This document shows, in pieces, positions 23,671-35,469 of a stretch of DNA of 64,000 nt. Location of the stretch: the NCBI GenBank assembly GCA_024180945.1, contig JAKSGN010000037.1:1803501-1867500 (forward strand), given 5' to 3'. Under the pieces are notes generated by a model that saw only the letters and a program-made list of their open reading frames with translations, made no database searches and was not told the DNA's origin. The DNA is from Macrophomina tecta (taxonomy: Eukaryota > Ascomycota > Dothideomycetes > Botryosphaeriales > Botryosphaeriaceae). A program made the position numbers and the translations under genes. How positions within the stretch are numbered: the stretch's first letter is position 1; the number at the start of each line of letters is the position of its first letter.

Positions 23671-23890
23671 TGTATTAGATCAATCACGTGCATTTTACTT
23701 TTAGTAGTGTTTTGAATTTAGTTATATCTTATACTCGTTGCACACCTATCTTAGCAGATAAGCAAGTTACATACCCGTTTTACCCTAGTAGGTAGAATAG
23801 GTATAAGGGAAGCCCGTACGGCCTCCCTCTACTAGACATGCCAATTCATCCTATTTACTATTAAATAAGCCGTTACACCACTTGTTCCAA
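23671..23890 (+). repeat. 3' LTR of the copia element
   Basis: 220 bp, the better-preserved LTR copy, starting TGTATTAGAT right after the purine tract AAAGGGGG (23661-23670 region) and ending TTGTTCCAA. TAGTA follows as target duplication. Confidence 0.92.
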
Positions 23891-23895
23891 TAGTA

Positions 23896-24700
23896 TAGTT
23901 ATTACTTTAAGGCCTACGGTCTTCTAGAGTTATAGTAGAGAGAGTAAATCTATATATTAAATCTATACTAATACTATATTTATTAGAATTAAGAAAGATA
24001 GAAAGCTAGAGCTATCTTATATAAAATATAAAAATATTTATAAGGCTAATCTAGAGATTAGACTACCTACTAAGAGCTATAATAGTAGTAGATTTAACTT
24101 TATAGAGCTATTTAATATATTCTATATTAACTTATTAATAAGTAAAATCTACCCTATATCTAATATACTTATCGGAAAAAAGAACTAAAATAATCTATTA
24201 GTAATTACTAACGTAAATAATTAGTTTATAGCTAGTAAGAAAAAGAGAAGTAATTTAATTTAGAATTAATAGAAGATAGTAGCGGTTTTAGTTTATAGAA
24301 TAATAAAATATTAGCGAAATACTAATAAAATAATCTATAGAAGATAGAATTATTATAACTATAATATAAATCTAGGATTTTAGAGAAATTTATTAGAGAC
24401 TAAGAATATAGAAGTAACTAAGTAAAAATATCTATATAAAAAATAGAAAGTTTAAGAAAAGACTTATATTTAATAAAATATAAGTTTCTAGTTCGTATAT
24501 TAAAGAGACTTATATTTAATTAGATATAAGTTCTTCTCTCTTTTAGTACTATATTTAAGCCTCTACTCTTTAAACTTTAAACTTATTAGTATAGATAGTT
24601 AGTTTATTTTATTTTTTAAGTTTTTTTTTTACTTTTTTATCTTTTTTTTATTCTTCTTATTTTTCTTAGCGTAATTAGTTTTAGGTTTATTTTATAGAGT
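23896..24700. other. RIP-eroded repeat remnant with copia-like palindromes
   Basis: AT-rich sequence with stops in all frames. Positions 24500-24560 resemble 23400-23460 of the copia element (palindromic ACTTATAT...ATATAAGT word followed by a TTTTAGTACT word), so at least the end of this segment may be the 3' part of another copia copy. The rest is unassigned. I looked here for the missing N-terminal half of the NLR gene and did not find it. Confidence 0.5.
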
Positions 24701-25399
24701 CTTTTTTTTTATAAATTAATATTTTCTTAGAAGGAAATCTTTCTCTTATTTTACTATAAAAAGAGGGTGCTAATAAAAGTATTAAAAAAAAATTCTCTAC
24801 TATAAAAAATATAAAAATTATAATACTAAATAATTAGTAATCTTAATAGATATTATATCTATTTTCTACGAGCTATAAGTCTTATATTTTTACTTTTTAA
24901 AAGCTACTAAGAAATAGCTAGCTTAAAGCTCTAGATAAGATATTATAAAGTAGAAAATAGATAAGCTAGTTAAAATAAAAAATAGTTCTTTTTATATAAA
25001 GAGAGAGAACTTTAATAAATAGTTTAAAAAGAGAACTTTAATTTAGTAAGTTAAAAAAAGACTTTTTACTATAAGAAAACTTTCTAATATAGCTATAAAA
25101 GTATAATAATAAGTAATATTTACTACTATAGAAGAAGTAGAATAACTCTTAAAATAAAAAAAAATAATAATATTTAAATACTACTTCGTAGTATATTTAT
25201 AAAATATATAAAAGTAATATTTTTTCTTCTTTTAAATTAGGTTCTTTTAGTTTTAGTATTCTACTTAATTACCTATAAGACGCTATATAATAAAGTTATT
25301 TTAGACTTTTCTTTTATTTCTTTTTATTTTTTATATAGTTCTAGTCGCTTTTATTTTTTAACTTACTAGATATTCTTTTATAGAGTATTTTTTTATTAA

Positions 25400-28300
25400 T
25401 AATATATTATCTATTATTATTAAAGCGCTATTAACTACTATAGAGAATATAGCTCTTACTAAAGAAGCTATACTATAGTACTATAATATATATACTTAAG
25501 CTAAGGCTTATTAAATTATCTTATATAATATAATATCTAAGGAATTATTCTTAGAGCTATTCTTTTAAATATTATTTAATCTTATTTAGATAATCGAAGC
25601 TACTAATAGGTATATATAAATAATATATCTTAAATATATAGCTACGTAGTATATAATTATAATAATTTATATTAATAAGAATAACTATATAGATATTATC
25701 TTATTAATAAAATAAATAATTAGAAAATATTTTTAATAAAAAGTAGTCTTCTTATACTTAAATAGAGAAAAGTTTATAGAAACTATCTTTTAAAGAGAAC
25801 TATAAAGAAGAGAAATTACTCTTAAAATATTAAATCTTTAAATATCTAAGTAGAATAATAATACTAAACGTTTTAGATAGTTACTTATCTTAAAAGTAAG
25901 AATACTATAAATTAGTAGTAATCTATCTAATTACTACTAGTCTAAATACGTTTATATAGCTACTTATATTTCTAACTAAATACTAGCTAAAGGCCTTAAC
26001 TAAAAGACTCTATTTAAGATAGTTTATAGTAAAAAGCTAAATATTAGCTACCTATATATATATAGCTATAAAGTATATATACTAAATAAGATAATTCTAT
26101 AAATCTAAAAGCTTTAGAAAAAAGTACTAATTAGATATTTAGTTAAATATAACTCTATTAATATCTTTTAAATCTATATACTAAGTATAGATAAGATTTT
26201 ATATATTAGAGATATTATATTTAATAAGAATAGTAAGTACTTATCTTATATATAAGAGTACTATTAAGAAGTATCTAAAGCTAAAAAAGAATAAACCTTT
26301 ATATATTTATAAATCTACCTAAATAATAATAATCTTATATTATTCTTAGCCTTATTAATAAGTACTAAATCTTTAGAGAATAAGTTTCTTAAATTAAGCG
26401 AATAGAACTAAGCTATAGAAGCTAGTAGTAGCTATTAGCTAGATTTACTTATTTAACTACTAATACTATTACTATCTATAACGAGTAATAGATTAAACTT
26501 ATAAGAAGAGTAGCCTAAAAGTAGTCTTTAAGTACGTTAAATATAGAATACTAGAATAATTATAACTAAAGATAGTTAAATCTAGAATAATTAAGAGCTA
26601 GAGCTAGATTTAGAAACTATATTTATAATACTTAAATAATATTACTAACTAGCTTCTTAAGCCTTAGAAGATAACTAAAAATAATAACTAAGACTTAGAT
26701 AACTAATACTAGCCTAATATAAGACTCTACCTAATCTAGTAGCTATACGAGATAACCGTATACTAAGGGGCTTAGAAATTAGTGTGTAAATTAATCTAAA
26801 TTCGATTATTTAAGATAAAAGAATACGTAGATTAGCCTATATTACGTAACTTCTACTTAATTAGTACTTAGATTAAGCCTAGAGAACTATATTTATTATA
26901 GTATTATCTACTAAATAGCTAATATACTAGTACCAAGATACTCTTCTACCTAAGTCTAAGACGTATAATAATACTCTTATATATTTAATAGGTACTAAAT
27001 TTCTTAAAATAGTAGAAACGGAACTATAGAAAGTCTAGAATAAAGAAGTATAAAAGATTATTTTAGTAATAAACGTATAAGATAATACTAAGGAGATAAT
27101 ACTACTTACTTAGATATTTAAATATAAATTTAATAAAAACGGCTATCTACTAAAATATAAAATACGTATTTATATTAGAGATAATCTATAAATAATATAA
27201 AAAGATATCTTTATAGCTATTCTAGTCTTTCGTATTTTTTAAGCGTTTATAGCTATTATTTACGCCTTTAATCTTAAAATAAGATAATATAATATTATAA
27301 ATACGTTTTCGTATATTTTACTTAAGTAAATAATATACTATAAGCTACTAGAAGAAATAATATTAAAGAACTTACTCGTTCTTTAACTACTTAAAGTACT
27401 ATATAACCTTAAAGAATTACTAGCGCTTTAGTAACGTTACTTCTATAATATACTAATAAAACTTAGTTTAGAACTAATTTTAGATACTCTATATCTTTAT
27501 ATAAATAGTTACCTCTTTATCTTCTTCTTCGTTAATAATATTATTATTATCTATTATAAGAATAATAAGCGCTATGCGAAAGTATTCTAGAATAACTTAT
27601 TTTAATACTATAAAATGCGTATAATAGGTAAAATCTAGTAGTTTCTTATACTATATATAGTTTATAACTAAAAAGAGTATTTACTCTAGCTTTCTTAGAA
27701 ATTTTATATTAATAGCTTAATTACTAAATATAATATTAAGAAAGTAAATACTCTAGTAATATCTTTACTATAAGATAAGCCTCTTATACTAAATAAGAAC
27801 TTATATATAATGCTATAAAATATTTATATCTTTTAAAGTAAGATACAATTAGTATAGTTCGCTATAATTAGTACTAGAGCTAATATTATATTTATTATAT
27901 TAGCTCTATTAGCTTATCTAACTAATTCGTTATATTATTACCTTATACTAGCGTAGAGACTTCTTAAATACCTTAGAGAAATAAAAAAACTCGCCTTATA
28001 CTTTAATAGCTTAGTCTACTAGAATAAATAAAATATCTTTATAATTAGTAGTAACATAGCGTACGTAAATAATTAAGAAATACGTAGAAGCTACTAAGGC
28101 TCACTCATTATACTATTTAAAGGTCTAGTAGATTAGAAAGCTACTAAATAACCGACTATTATAATATTAACTACTAAAGTAGAGCTTCTTACCTTATCTA
28201 AAATAGCTAAGTAGTACTTCTAGTAGAAATAATTCTTTAACTAACTATAGTTTAATCTAGGCTATCTTATATAGATTTAGTATAATAACCAAATGATACT

Positions 28301-28500
28301 ATGGCTTATAGAGAAAAGCGTTAGAAAACTAATAGCAAAGCTACGCTATATTAATATTCATTATTACTAGCTTAGATAAGAAGTATTAGTAGGTAATATC
28401 TATTTTAGATAGACGTCTATAGCCGTTATAATAGTAGACGGACTTATAAAGGCACTACTAAAGTAGAAGTACTAGGTATTTATTAACTAATTAGGACTTA
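25400..28500 (+). pseudogene. Copia gag-pol remnant of the second element
   Basis: The translation is peppered with stops but keeps copia landmarks. A block reading SYKVYILNKIIL-like with GYLVKYNSINIF lies near 26050-26170 after integrase. The reverse transcriptase follows at 27090-27660, including an LKELLAL-like helix, LRLLKVLYNLKE, and the active-site box with both Asp changed to Asn. RNase H follows with a TTKVELLTLSK-like box near 28180. Compared with the element at 18100-23890 it has lost more CA/TG and is older or more heavily RIPed. Confidence 0.62.
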
Positions 28501-28862
28501 CGCCGCTTATTAAATAAAATAACTAAGTTTCTTTTATTTTCTTTATTTAATGTTATGCGCTTTTTATTTTCCTTATTTAGATATATATAGCCTATAGCAA
28601 CCCGCTTAGCTAAATTATTAGCTATTTATTAGTTATTGCTTTATATTCTATTAGAGCTAGCAACCTAGCCACCTATATAGTTTAATAGTCTAAAGGCTAT
28701 TAGGCGTAATTAGCTATATTATATTCTAACTAATGGAACCCGCTCGCTATCCTTTTTTAACCTCGAGTTTACAAGTTTAATTCTTAGTTATATACGTAGT
28801 TATTCTTTTTGCCTACAGCTATTGTCTTATCGTGCGCTAGCTTTACCACCACACGAAGGGGG

Positions 28863-28975
28863 TGTGTTGGAATATCACGTGTGTGTACAATAAACTTTAG
28901 CTTAGTCACGGAAGAGGACGGATAAGAGGACTCCCCTAAGCGTCCCTTACATGCCTTATGCCACTCATTCTCAAT
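28863..28975 (+). repeat. 3' LTR of the second copia element, part 1
   Basis: Starts TGTGTTGGAATATCACGTG directly after the purine tract GAAGGGGG and is interrupted at TTCTCAAT by the hAT insertion. Related LTRs occur at 60699-60835 (minus), 63072-63209 and 63210-63315. Confidence 0.85.
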
Positions 28976-31834
28976 CAGGGTGGCAATCAATTCAATCAAC
29001 GTCAATATCGGGTCCAGATTGATTGATTGATAGGATTTTCCAATAAGGTCAAATTGATTGATCAATAAGGTGTTGATATTGATTGAATTGAATTGATTGA
29101 CACACGGTTCACGTAGCAAAATCTCGTGATGCTTGGCATAGTGTTGAGATTGATAGCCATACAATCTAGCTAACTCTTGCTAGCTATAGCTACTCCCGCG
29201 TGTATAGAGTCCTCAACTTCTTTCAATGATGCCTTATGCGTTCCATGAGCGTAGTATCTGCCCAACTGCTATAGTATTGGCCTCCAGCCTATTGCGCAAT
29301 GGCGTCACCATTTGTCCTGCCAAACTGAATATCCTCTCCACCTCTGCCGACATTGCCGGTATAGAAAAGAGGTCCAGAGCCATACGTGATAGGCGGGGTA
29401 TTGCTGGCGGCGTAGTATCCAGTAATCAACTGGATTGGTGACTGCGTCATCTGTAGGAGAGGTATCGAGCTGCCAGTAGGTGTACTCATCCTCGGTCAGA
29501 TCTAGATGCTTGGTCCTCCTGGAGGCAGCAAGCCAGCTGTCAAATTCGCTGAGATGTTCGCGTTTACGCTTCTGCGGTAGCTGTGGGTCCTCAGCAATAG
29601 CAATTGACTGATACTCATCCTTCCAGAGCTTTAGAACAGCTGCCTTTGCCTTCTTGATCCAGCTCTTCTTGAATGCCCACTGATCCTCAATCCACTCCCA
29701 GCGGTAGGCAGGGTGAAGGGCGCAAGCTGCGACGTAAGCTGGAGTATCATCAAGGAGCTGATAGTACTCATCTAGCTTAGCCCACCCCAAATTGATGTTC
29801 ACCTTGAAGTGAGAGTCAGGATACTGATCTGTGCGGATCTTGACCTCCTCCAGCTTGTTCAACAGGTACTCCATGCATGGAAGGACTTCCCATAAGCCGC
29901 CAAACCTACCACTAGTTGGGTTGGCTTGTAGCCTGATTGTGACTTCATGAAAAGGCTTCAAGATGGAGTGATATTCAGCAAGAGTTGCCCAATCATCTGA
30001 GGTTAGATAATCATCCACGATTGCCGGCTTGTTCTTTGTCTTAGCTGGCATTGGCTGAGTCCTACTAGCAGTGCGAGGCTTGACGTATTTATCCCATTCT
30101 TGAACTTCGTGGAGGACGAGGGCGTCAATGACTGACTGTAGCTTGATTGCGCGCTCAATCATGGCGGAGGTAGAGTTCCATCGTGTCGCATTATCTTCTA
30201 TAACCTCGTAGGTAGGGCCGTTTTCGCCAGTCAACGCTTGCTCGTTCCGCTGAAGTTGGTGCAGTCTCTGATAGACAAGGTTTGAGCGCTGAATCCAGTG
30301 GACGATATTGTGAAGCTTGCCGATAGGGCCCTTCTTGCGCCAGAGTAGGAGCTCAGCGAGTAGCTCCTTTGGCTGAGCGCAGTCGTTCTCGAACGCGTCA
30401 GCTTCCTTGCCAAAGAGGATCTGGCGGACTACCAGGTTTATGATATGGCCAATGCAGCGCAAGCGGCGGTGCTTGTGATTGAAGCCAAACTCTTCAGCTA
30501 GCGCGTCCATGCACGTGTCGTTGTTTGACGCGTTATCCGTGACAAAGTAGCCAAGTTGCCCTCCAATGCCCCATTCCATAATTATCTGGGCTACCTCTTC
30601 CGCAAGGCTGTCACCAGTATGCCGTCCTTCGGCGTGTGGGAGGCCAATAAGGAACTTGCGAAGCGTGCCAGAGAACGTAAGGAAGAAGACGTTAATACCG
30701 AGTAGAGAGAGGTGATTACACGACGTCCAGCCGTCAAAGGCAAGGTGTATAAGGCCAGGTGAGCTCTGAAGAAGCTCAGCAACGATCCCTTTATGGCGGT
30801 TGAATTCATCAAGTAGCCATTTACGAACAGTAGAGTGTGTTGGAAGGCTGCCAGTAGACGTTACTGCAGGATTCAAATAGCTAAGAACGCGCCTGAATCT
30901 CTCGCTTTCAAGCTTGCGGAAAGGAATGTTATCGGATGAGACCCAATCAGTGAGTAGTTGCTGGAAGTACGCCGGATTGAATGATGTGACAAGGCGATTG
31001 ACAATAGCCTGCTCTGAAGGCCTATTCGTATCCAGTCCAAGCCGCTGAGCAACTGAAATCTTGGCCCGTTTGACGTGACGCTTCCCTGTAGGATCCTCAA
31101 CCTTGTGCTCAGTCACCAGGTGCCTTGCCTGATTATCAGTGCCAGCAGCAGCGAAGCTAGCTGGTTTGTGGGCTTTCTTGTGCACGCAGTACATACAGAC
31201 CCAGCGGGTACGCCCTTCTACGTCCTCAATGTCATATGCGTGCTCCCAAGTCCACCCGCTGCGCTGCTTTGACTCTGTGACATGATATCCACGGAATTTC
31301 TGCCATGGGAAGTACTCCCACCCTTCGCGTACAGGTCCTCGGCCATCAACGGCAAGATTGGTGGGTTGCGCAGGATCTGAGTCCTGTTGAGAGGAAAAGA
31401 GGCTAGTGGGCGCGCTAGAGAGGCTTAAAACAGAGTGTTGATCGTTGCTAGAGTCCATCTTGATAGTGGGAGAGTTGCTGCTGAGCTGCTGAGAAAATGT
31501 AGAACGGATCTGAAAGAGCAGATTCAGCTGTCCCTTCTAGCCATTCTGAGAGAGCGTTTATATACTAGCTGCCAAGAGAATGTGCCCGACACGTTGTGTG
31601 CCAAGAGTGTATCAGATAAAAGGCTAGCCTGACGTGGCTTGAGCGCCACAAGAGCGAGATGATCATCAAAGCTGCTTTCTATACAAGGTAAGCCGTCAAT
31701 CAATATCGTCAATCAACTGGCCCGGAGCAATTGATTGATTGACGAAAATGACAGACCTCAGTTGATTGATTGATTGCCAAGACATTGGTCAATATTGATT
31801 GACCGTCAATATTATTGAATTGATTGCCACCCTG
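28976..31834 (-). mobile_element. hAT DNA transposon, un-RIPed, with 8-bp target duplication
   Basis: The element is 2859 bp with terminal inverted repeats starting CAGGGTGGCAATCAATTCAA, and a perfect 8-bp duplication TTCTCAAT (28968-28975 and 31835-31842), the hallmark of hAT transposition. Both subterminal regions (28985-29105 and 31690-31832) are packed with TGAT/ATCA words, including GATTGATTGAT tandems, likely transposase-binding sites. It carries one transposase gene on the minus strand. GC content and CA/TG levels are normal, so it is younger than the RIP events around it. It sits in the 3' LTR of the second copia element. Confidence 0.95.
29234..31458 (-). pseudogene. hAT transposase (BED zinc finger + RNase H-like fold), one frameshift
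   Basis: The ATG at 31458 opens a frame of 717 codons. An N-terminal BED finger shows WVCMYC (Cys about 88 and 91) and ARHLVTEH (His about 113 and 118). The RNase H-like core has HLAFDGWTS (first Asp near 242) and YFVTDNASNND (second Asp near 308), then RCIGHIINLVV and ATRWNSTSAMIERA. The frame runs out of register at a run of four bases (GGGG on the plus strand, 29395-29398). In the next frame the hAT C-terminal dimerisation block continues cleanly, IPAMSAEVERIFSLAGQMV, to a stop at 29234. One extra base in that run would give about 741 residues. The protein would excise and reinsert the element. It may be a real mutation or a homopolymer error. Confidence 0.88.
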
Positions 31835-31842
31835 TTCTCAAT

Positions 31843-31868
31843 TGATGGTATCACCACCAAATCTAACA
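31843..31868 (+). repeat. 3' LTR of the second copia element, part 2
   Basis: Short remainder TGATGGTATCACCACC... ending AATCTAACA, after the duplicated TTCTCAAT. The same ending occurs, RIP-changed, at 63209 and 63315. The NLR gene resumes right after it. Confidence 0.8.
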
Positions 31869-32069
31869 GAAGCTATAGGGCTAATGAACCACTTTCTATA
31901 CTTGGGTATTCGCGGTATCTGCGATTATTCCGACACCCACAAGAACGAAGCCTGGCAGGGATACGTAGTAGTGACGGTAGTAACATACGCGAAAGATCTC
32001 CTAGGTCGGATCCCACCAAAGCGAGTTAAGATAGAGAAGAGAGTTAGAGAAGTTCTTTTAACTAGTTAG
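31869..32069 (+). pseudogene. NLR gene fragment 1: C-terminal end of a PNP_UDP (nucleoside phosphorylase-like) domain
   Basis: The frame reads EAIGLMNHF, then IRGICDYSDTHKNEAWQGY, then TYAKDLLGRIPP. This is the characteristic last part of the nucleoside-phosphorylase-like domain that opens many fungal NACHT/NB-ARC proteins. The domain is cut at its left edge by the copia LTR, and its N-terminal three quarters were not found in the window. A stop follows (TAG at 32067-32069) and the NACHT part is in another frame, so decay or an intron separates them. In intact relatives this domain is the effector part of the STAND protein. Confidence 0.75.
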
Positions 32070-32109
32070 TTTATAGGTATGTCTTATAGTTTAGAGTTAA
32101 CTATACTAA

Positions 32110-32960
32110 TAACCGTTTAGTAAAAAAAGTGTAGATGAAATTCGTACCATCGCTCAAGAAACAAACATCTCCGTACGAAACGCATATACGAAGTATTACC
32201 GAGACGAGATAAGAGCTTGGCTATCCGCCTTAGATCTATTAACTAATCTCAATAAAGCCCTTCAGCAACGCTACTAAGGTTTAGGTCAATGGCTCCTTTA
32301 AAGCCCTAATTATCTAGCATAGAAAACCGAGCGAAATTCTTTTCTATGGCTCTACGGCATCCCCGGATGCGGTAAGACTATCCTCAGTTCTTCTATCGTC
32401 GCGGATTTAGAAGGAGGAGGCATCTATTAGAAGCCCTTCTACTTCTTCTTTGATTTTTCCGATAATCAGAAGCAGTCTCTCGAGAACGCAGTCCGCTCGC
32501 TTGTTATCCAGCTGTATAGTAAGAGACAGGATACCTAAAGCTACTTGGATTCTTAATATTCTCTCTGCGGAAGTGGAATTCACCAGCCAAATATCGAATC
32601 GCTATGCAAGACGTTCCAGAAGATGGTCCAGTACGTTAGCGAAGTCTGGATCGTCCTTGATACTCTTGACGAATGCCAGACGCGGACTTCACATCTAGCC
32701 ATAGGACTACTACCGTGGGTAGAAAGCCTACTAGGCTCTTATAAGATGAATGTCCACCTTCTCGTGACAAGTCGTCCAGAGGAAGACATTTATTCAGCCG
32801 TTAAGACGACTGCTCGTACTCAGGACGTCATTCATATCCAGAGCAACTTAAAAAACTATTTAGGTTTCGCTGGGTTTCGTGTCAACTTCATGCCCTTGAA
32901 AATTGTCTTGGCTACCAATCTTTGCGACGAGCACTTGGATCCCTACCAAAGACATTAGAT
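32110..32960 (+). pseudogene. NLR gene fragment 2: NACHT NTPase
   Basis: The frame holds NISVRNAYTKYYRDEIRAWL, then LWLYGIPGCGKTILSSSIV (Walker A GIPGCGKT at 32356-32379), then VWIVLDTLDECQT (Walker B with the NACHT-type acidic pair) and LLVTSRPEED. This is the nucleotide-binding switch of a STAND/NLR protein. In-frame TAA/TAG codons occur at expected Gln, Asp-adjacent and Trp positions (for example in QWLL*SPNYLA*KT), consistent with RIP leaking into the gene from neighbouring repeats. Around 32859 the usual linker before the next domain is missing: the sequence passes from IQSNLKNY straight to FRWVSCQLHALENC in a different frame, suggesting a deletion of about 30 codons. Confidence 0.82.
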
Positions 32961-34750
32961 GAGACGTACGATCGGATCTTGGAAAATGTTCGCGATGCAC
33001 ATAAGCATTTTATGAAGCGAATCCTGCAGGTTTTAGCCTTCTCTGAACGACCGCCACGGATTGACGAGGCTATTGATGCGATTGTAATACAACCCAAGGG
33101 CAAGCCACGGTTTGATCCGAAGGATAGACTGCCGGTTCCAAGGGAAATCTTAAGATACTGTTCCAGCTTAGTGATCCTCGTAACACGAGAGGTCAACAGC
33201 TTCATCGAAGAACCTTACACGGTTACGGAACTCCAACTCGCCCATTTTTCCGTGAAGGAATACCTAACCTCGGACAGACTTGGAAAGAATCTAGCACCGT
33301 ACTTTCACGAGCAGTCTGCTAAAGCATCCCTAGCGAAAGTGTGTCTTGCATACCTGTCACAGTTGGATTATCGACTTCCGGTCGCAAGGATCCGAGAGCT
33401 GTTTCCGCTACCACAATGTTGTGCGCAGTATTGGATTCCCCATGCTCTAGGAGCTAGTAGCAAGGATGAGGAGGTACAAGAACTCATTCTAGAAGCTTTA
33501 CTCAATCCAGAAGTGCCAGGCCCCGCTTGCTTTCGCCTATACAGCCCGGACAAGCCTTTAGAAGCATACCCTGGAGAACCAGCTCCTGGCTTATACTACG
33601 CTTCTTTCGTTGGATTGGAAAAGCCAGTGGAACACCTCCTTCGTAGAGGTTTGGACGTCAACATCCATGGTGGTTGGCACTACAGCAGCCTTCAAGCTGC
33701 CTCGTATAAAGGCTACGAGAAGATAGTCCGGATCCTGCTCAACAATAATGCAGATGTCAATGCTCAAGGCGGCAGGTACGGCAATGCACTTCAGGCCGCT
33801 TCTCGAGGGAGACACATTGCTATTGTACAACTGTTACTTGAGAATGGAGCCAAGATAAACGCCACAGGCGGCTACTACGGTAGTGCTCTCCAGGCCGCCT
33901 GCCAAGAAGGGCATGAGAGTGTAGCAGAGTTACTTCTCCAAAACCATGCCGACGTCAATATCCCGGGCGGACAGTTCGGTAATCCTGTCCAAGCAGCTTC
34001 ACACAGCGGGCACAAGAACATAGTTCGCATGCTTATTAGAAGAGGCGCTAATCTGAACTCTGACGAAGGAGAGTTTGGAAGTCCTCTCCTAGCTGCTTCA
34101 TATTACGGTCACGAGGAAATCGTACAAACACTACTCGAACATAACGCGCGAGTCGATGTTGTCGACAAGGAGGTCTACGGGAGTGCTCTTCATTGTGCTT
34201 CTTGGGGGGATATAAAAAAATAGTGCAGATGCTCATTGAAAAGGGTGCCGACGTCAACCTTTACGGCGGAAACGATGGCTACGCACTCCAATGCGCTTCA
34301 TCTAAAGGGCACGAGACAACAGTCCTGATACTACTCGATAACGGGGCCGACATAAACGCCCTAGGAGGCAATTACGGCTCCGCTGTCCAGGCTGCTTCCT
34401 ATGGAGGGCATGAGAAAATAGTTCGGATGCTCATTAATAAGGGTGCCGACATTCATGCCGAAGGCGGAGAAGAGAGAAGCGCCCTTGAGGCCGCCTCCTT
34501 AAACGGACACAAAGAGTAGCCGAAGTGCTATTGAACGGCGATTCAAGCGCCCGATACAGTATATAAGACTATAACGTTGCTCTTAAGGCTGCTTCATGGG
34601 GTGGCAACGAAAGAATTGTTTGGATGCTACTCATTAGAGGCGCTAATGTTAACGCTAAGGGTAACAAGTACTGCTAAGCTCTTCAAACTGCTTTTGAAGC
34701 AGGGCACAAAAAAAAAAAAAAAATCATCCAGGTACTACTAGAAAAGGGCG
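32865..34750 (+). pseudogene. NLR gene fragment 3: NACHT-associated region and ankyrin repeats (part 1)
   Basis: After FRWVSCQLHALENCLGYQ the frame runs through SLPKTLDETYDRIL and QLAHFSVKEYLTSDR, the conserved winged-helix-like region behind fungal NACHT domains. From about 33590 there is a regular array of 34-residue ankyrin repeats (GADVNAxGGxYGxALQAAS type), about eleven units to the gypsy insertion at 34750. Breaks: a frame change at six G (34204-34209), another at AAA (34511-34513), in-frame TAA codons near 34563 and 34673, and a 16-base A run (34708-34723 region) that adds nine bases without changing frame. One extra base at each of the first two sites restores the repeat register. The frame runs directly into the gypsy target site GGGCG (34746-34750). 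Confidence 0.85.
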
Positions 34751-35186
34751 TGTTACGGCGCAGCCTCCATAGTATAGGGAATAAGGAAGGAAAGGACGTT
34801 CTACGGGGAATTCTAAAGAAAAGAGGGGATTACGTAACTCAGCACGTAAGTACCCAAGAACGGACCCACCGAGCCCTTATAAGCTAGGCTTACGCCGGCT
34901 CACTTCGAGCCCTCTGGAGCTGGGCTTATAATAGCACTACTAGATTGTATATACTTTTCTACTTATATATAAACTATACTTCTTAGATAACTTTAACCTT
35001 CGTAGTTAACTTTAATAATAATTTAGTATATTATTAGTAATACGGCCTTCGTACGTAGTACTTAGTCTTATTACGTATTTAGCTTACTCTTACCCTCTTC
35101 TTATATCTACTTAAGGAAAACCCCCTTAATAGATTTTCTTTCTCTTTAGTATTTAGATTCTTAGAGGTAGAGGTCCGCTCGTTATA
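34751..35186 (+). repeat. 5' LTR of the NLR-interrupting gypsy element
   Basis: 436 bp, starting TGTTACGGCGCAGCCTCC and ending GTTATA. The first 180 bp or so are close to unmutated and the remainder has clear C-to-T and G-to-A changes compared with the other LTR. Confidence 0.93.
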
Positions 35187-35469
35187 CTTTAACTACTATT
35201 CTTATAAGGAGAGAAAGGCTCTAAGATTAAATCTTATTAGATAAGGTATTACCTTCTAACGAGTTTAGGAAATAGTAATAGCACTAGAATCTTAGATAGA
35301 GATCGACCCGGCCGAGGGTTAGATTTAGGGTGCCTAGGGGCTAGCTTAGCCCGTATAATAAACGAAGCCTACTAGAGCTAAGCTCTTATAGCTTATTAAG
35401 AAGTTAAAGACTTAGAACGCTTAACTAATTAAGTATACGATAAAGCGAAGTGCTACTAAGGTTAAAGTA

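Larger units (their letters stand above)
18100..23890 (+). mobile_element. Ty1/copia LTR retrotransposon, moderately RIPed
   Basis: Two 220-bp LTRs (18100-18319 and 23671-23890) enclose a plus-strand gag-pol ruin, with the duplication TAGTA at 18095-18099 and 23891-23895. The order protease, integrase, reverse transcriptase, RNase H is that of Ty1/copia. Right after the 5' LTR comes TAGTTATAAGCC, readable as a RIP-changed TGG-type primer-binding site, and right before the 3' LTR lies the purine tract AAAGGGGG. More CA and TG remain than in the neighbouring repeats, so it is probably younger or less heavily RIPed than they are. Stops in all domains make it inactive. Confidence 0.92.
24700..31868 (+). 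mobile_element. Second Ty1/copia element, heavily RIPed, 3' LTR split by a hAT element
   Basis: Plus-strand copia pol ruins run from about 25400 to 28500: integrase-like blocks near 25600-26250, reverse transcriptase near 27090-27660 (a VNNIIIIYY box in place of VDD), and RNase H near 28060-28500 with a LRYINIHYYWL-like tail. The purine tract GAAGGGGG (28855-28862) precedes the 3' LTR (28863-28975 plus 31843-31868; 139 bp without the insertion). The 5' LTR was not found, so the left border is a guess. From about 28750 to the end the sequence is no longer RIPed. The LTR end abuts a PNP-domain fragment, so the element jumped into an NLR gene. Confidence 0.72.

Noticed and set aside
18100..23890. 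Possible recently active copia element
   Set aside because: Although less RIPed than its neighbours, protease, integrase, reverse transcriptase and RNase H all contain in-frame stops, and the two LTRs differ by many transitions.
28784..29164. 126-codon minus-strand frame across the copia 3' LTR and the hAT left end
   Set aside because: It spans the border of two unrelated mobile elements and the repetitive TGAT region, so it cannot be an original gene.
30591..31632. Several 60-75-codon frames within the hAT element
   Set aside because: Shadows of the hAT transposase in other frames, or in its 5' untranslated part.
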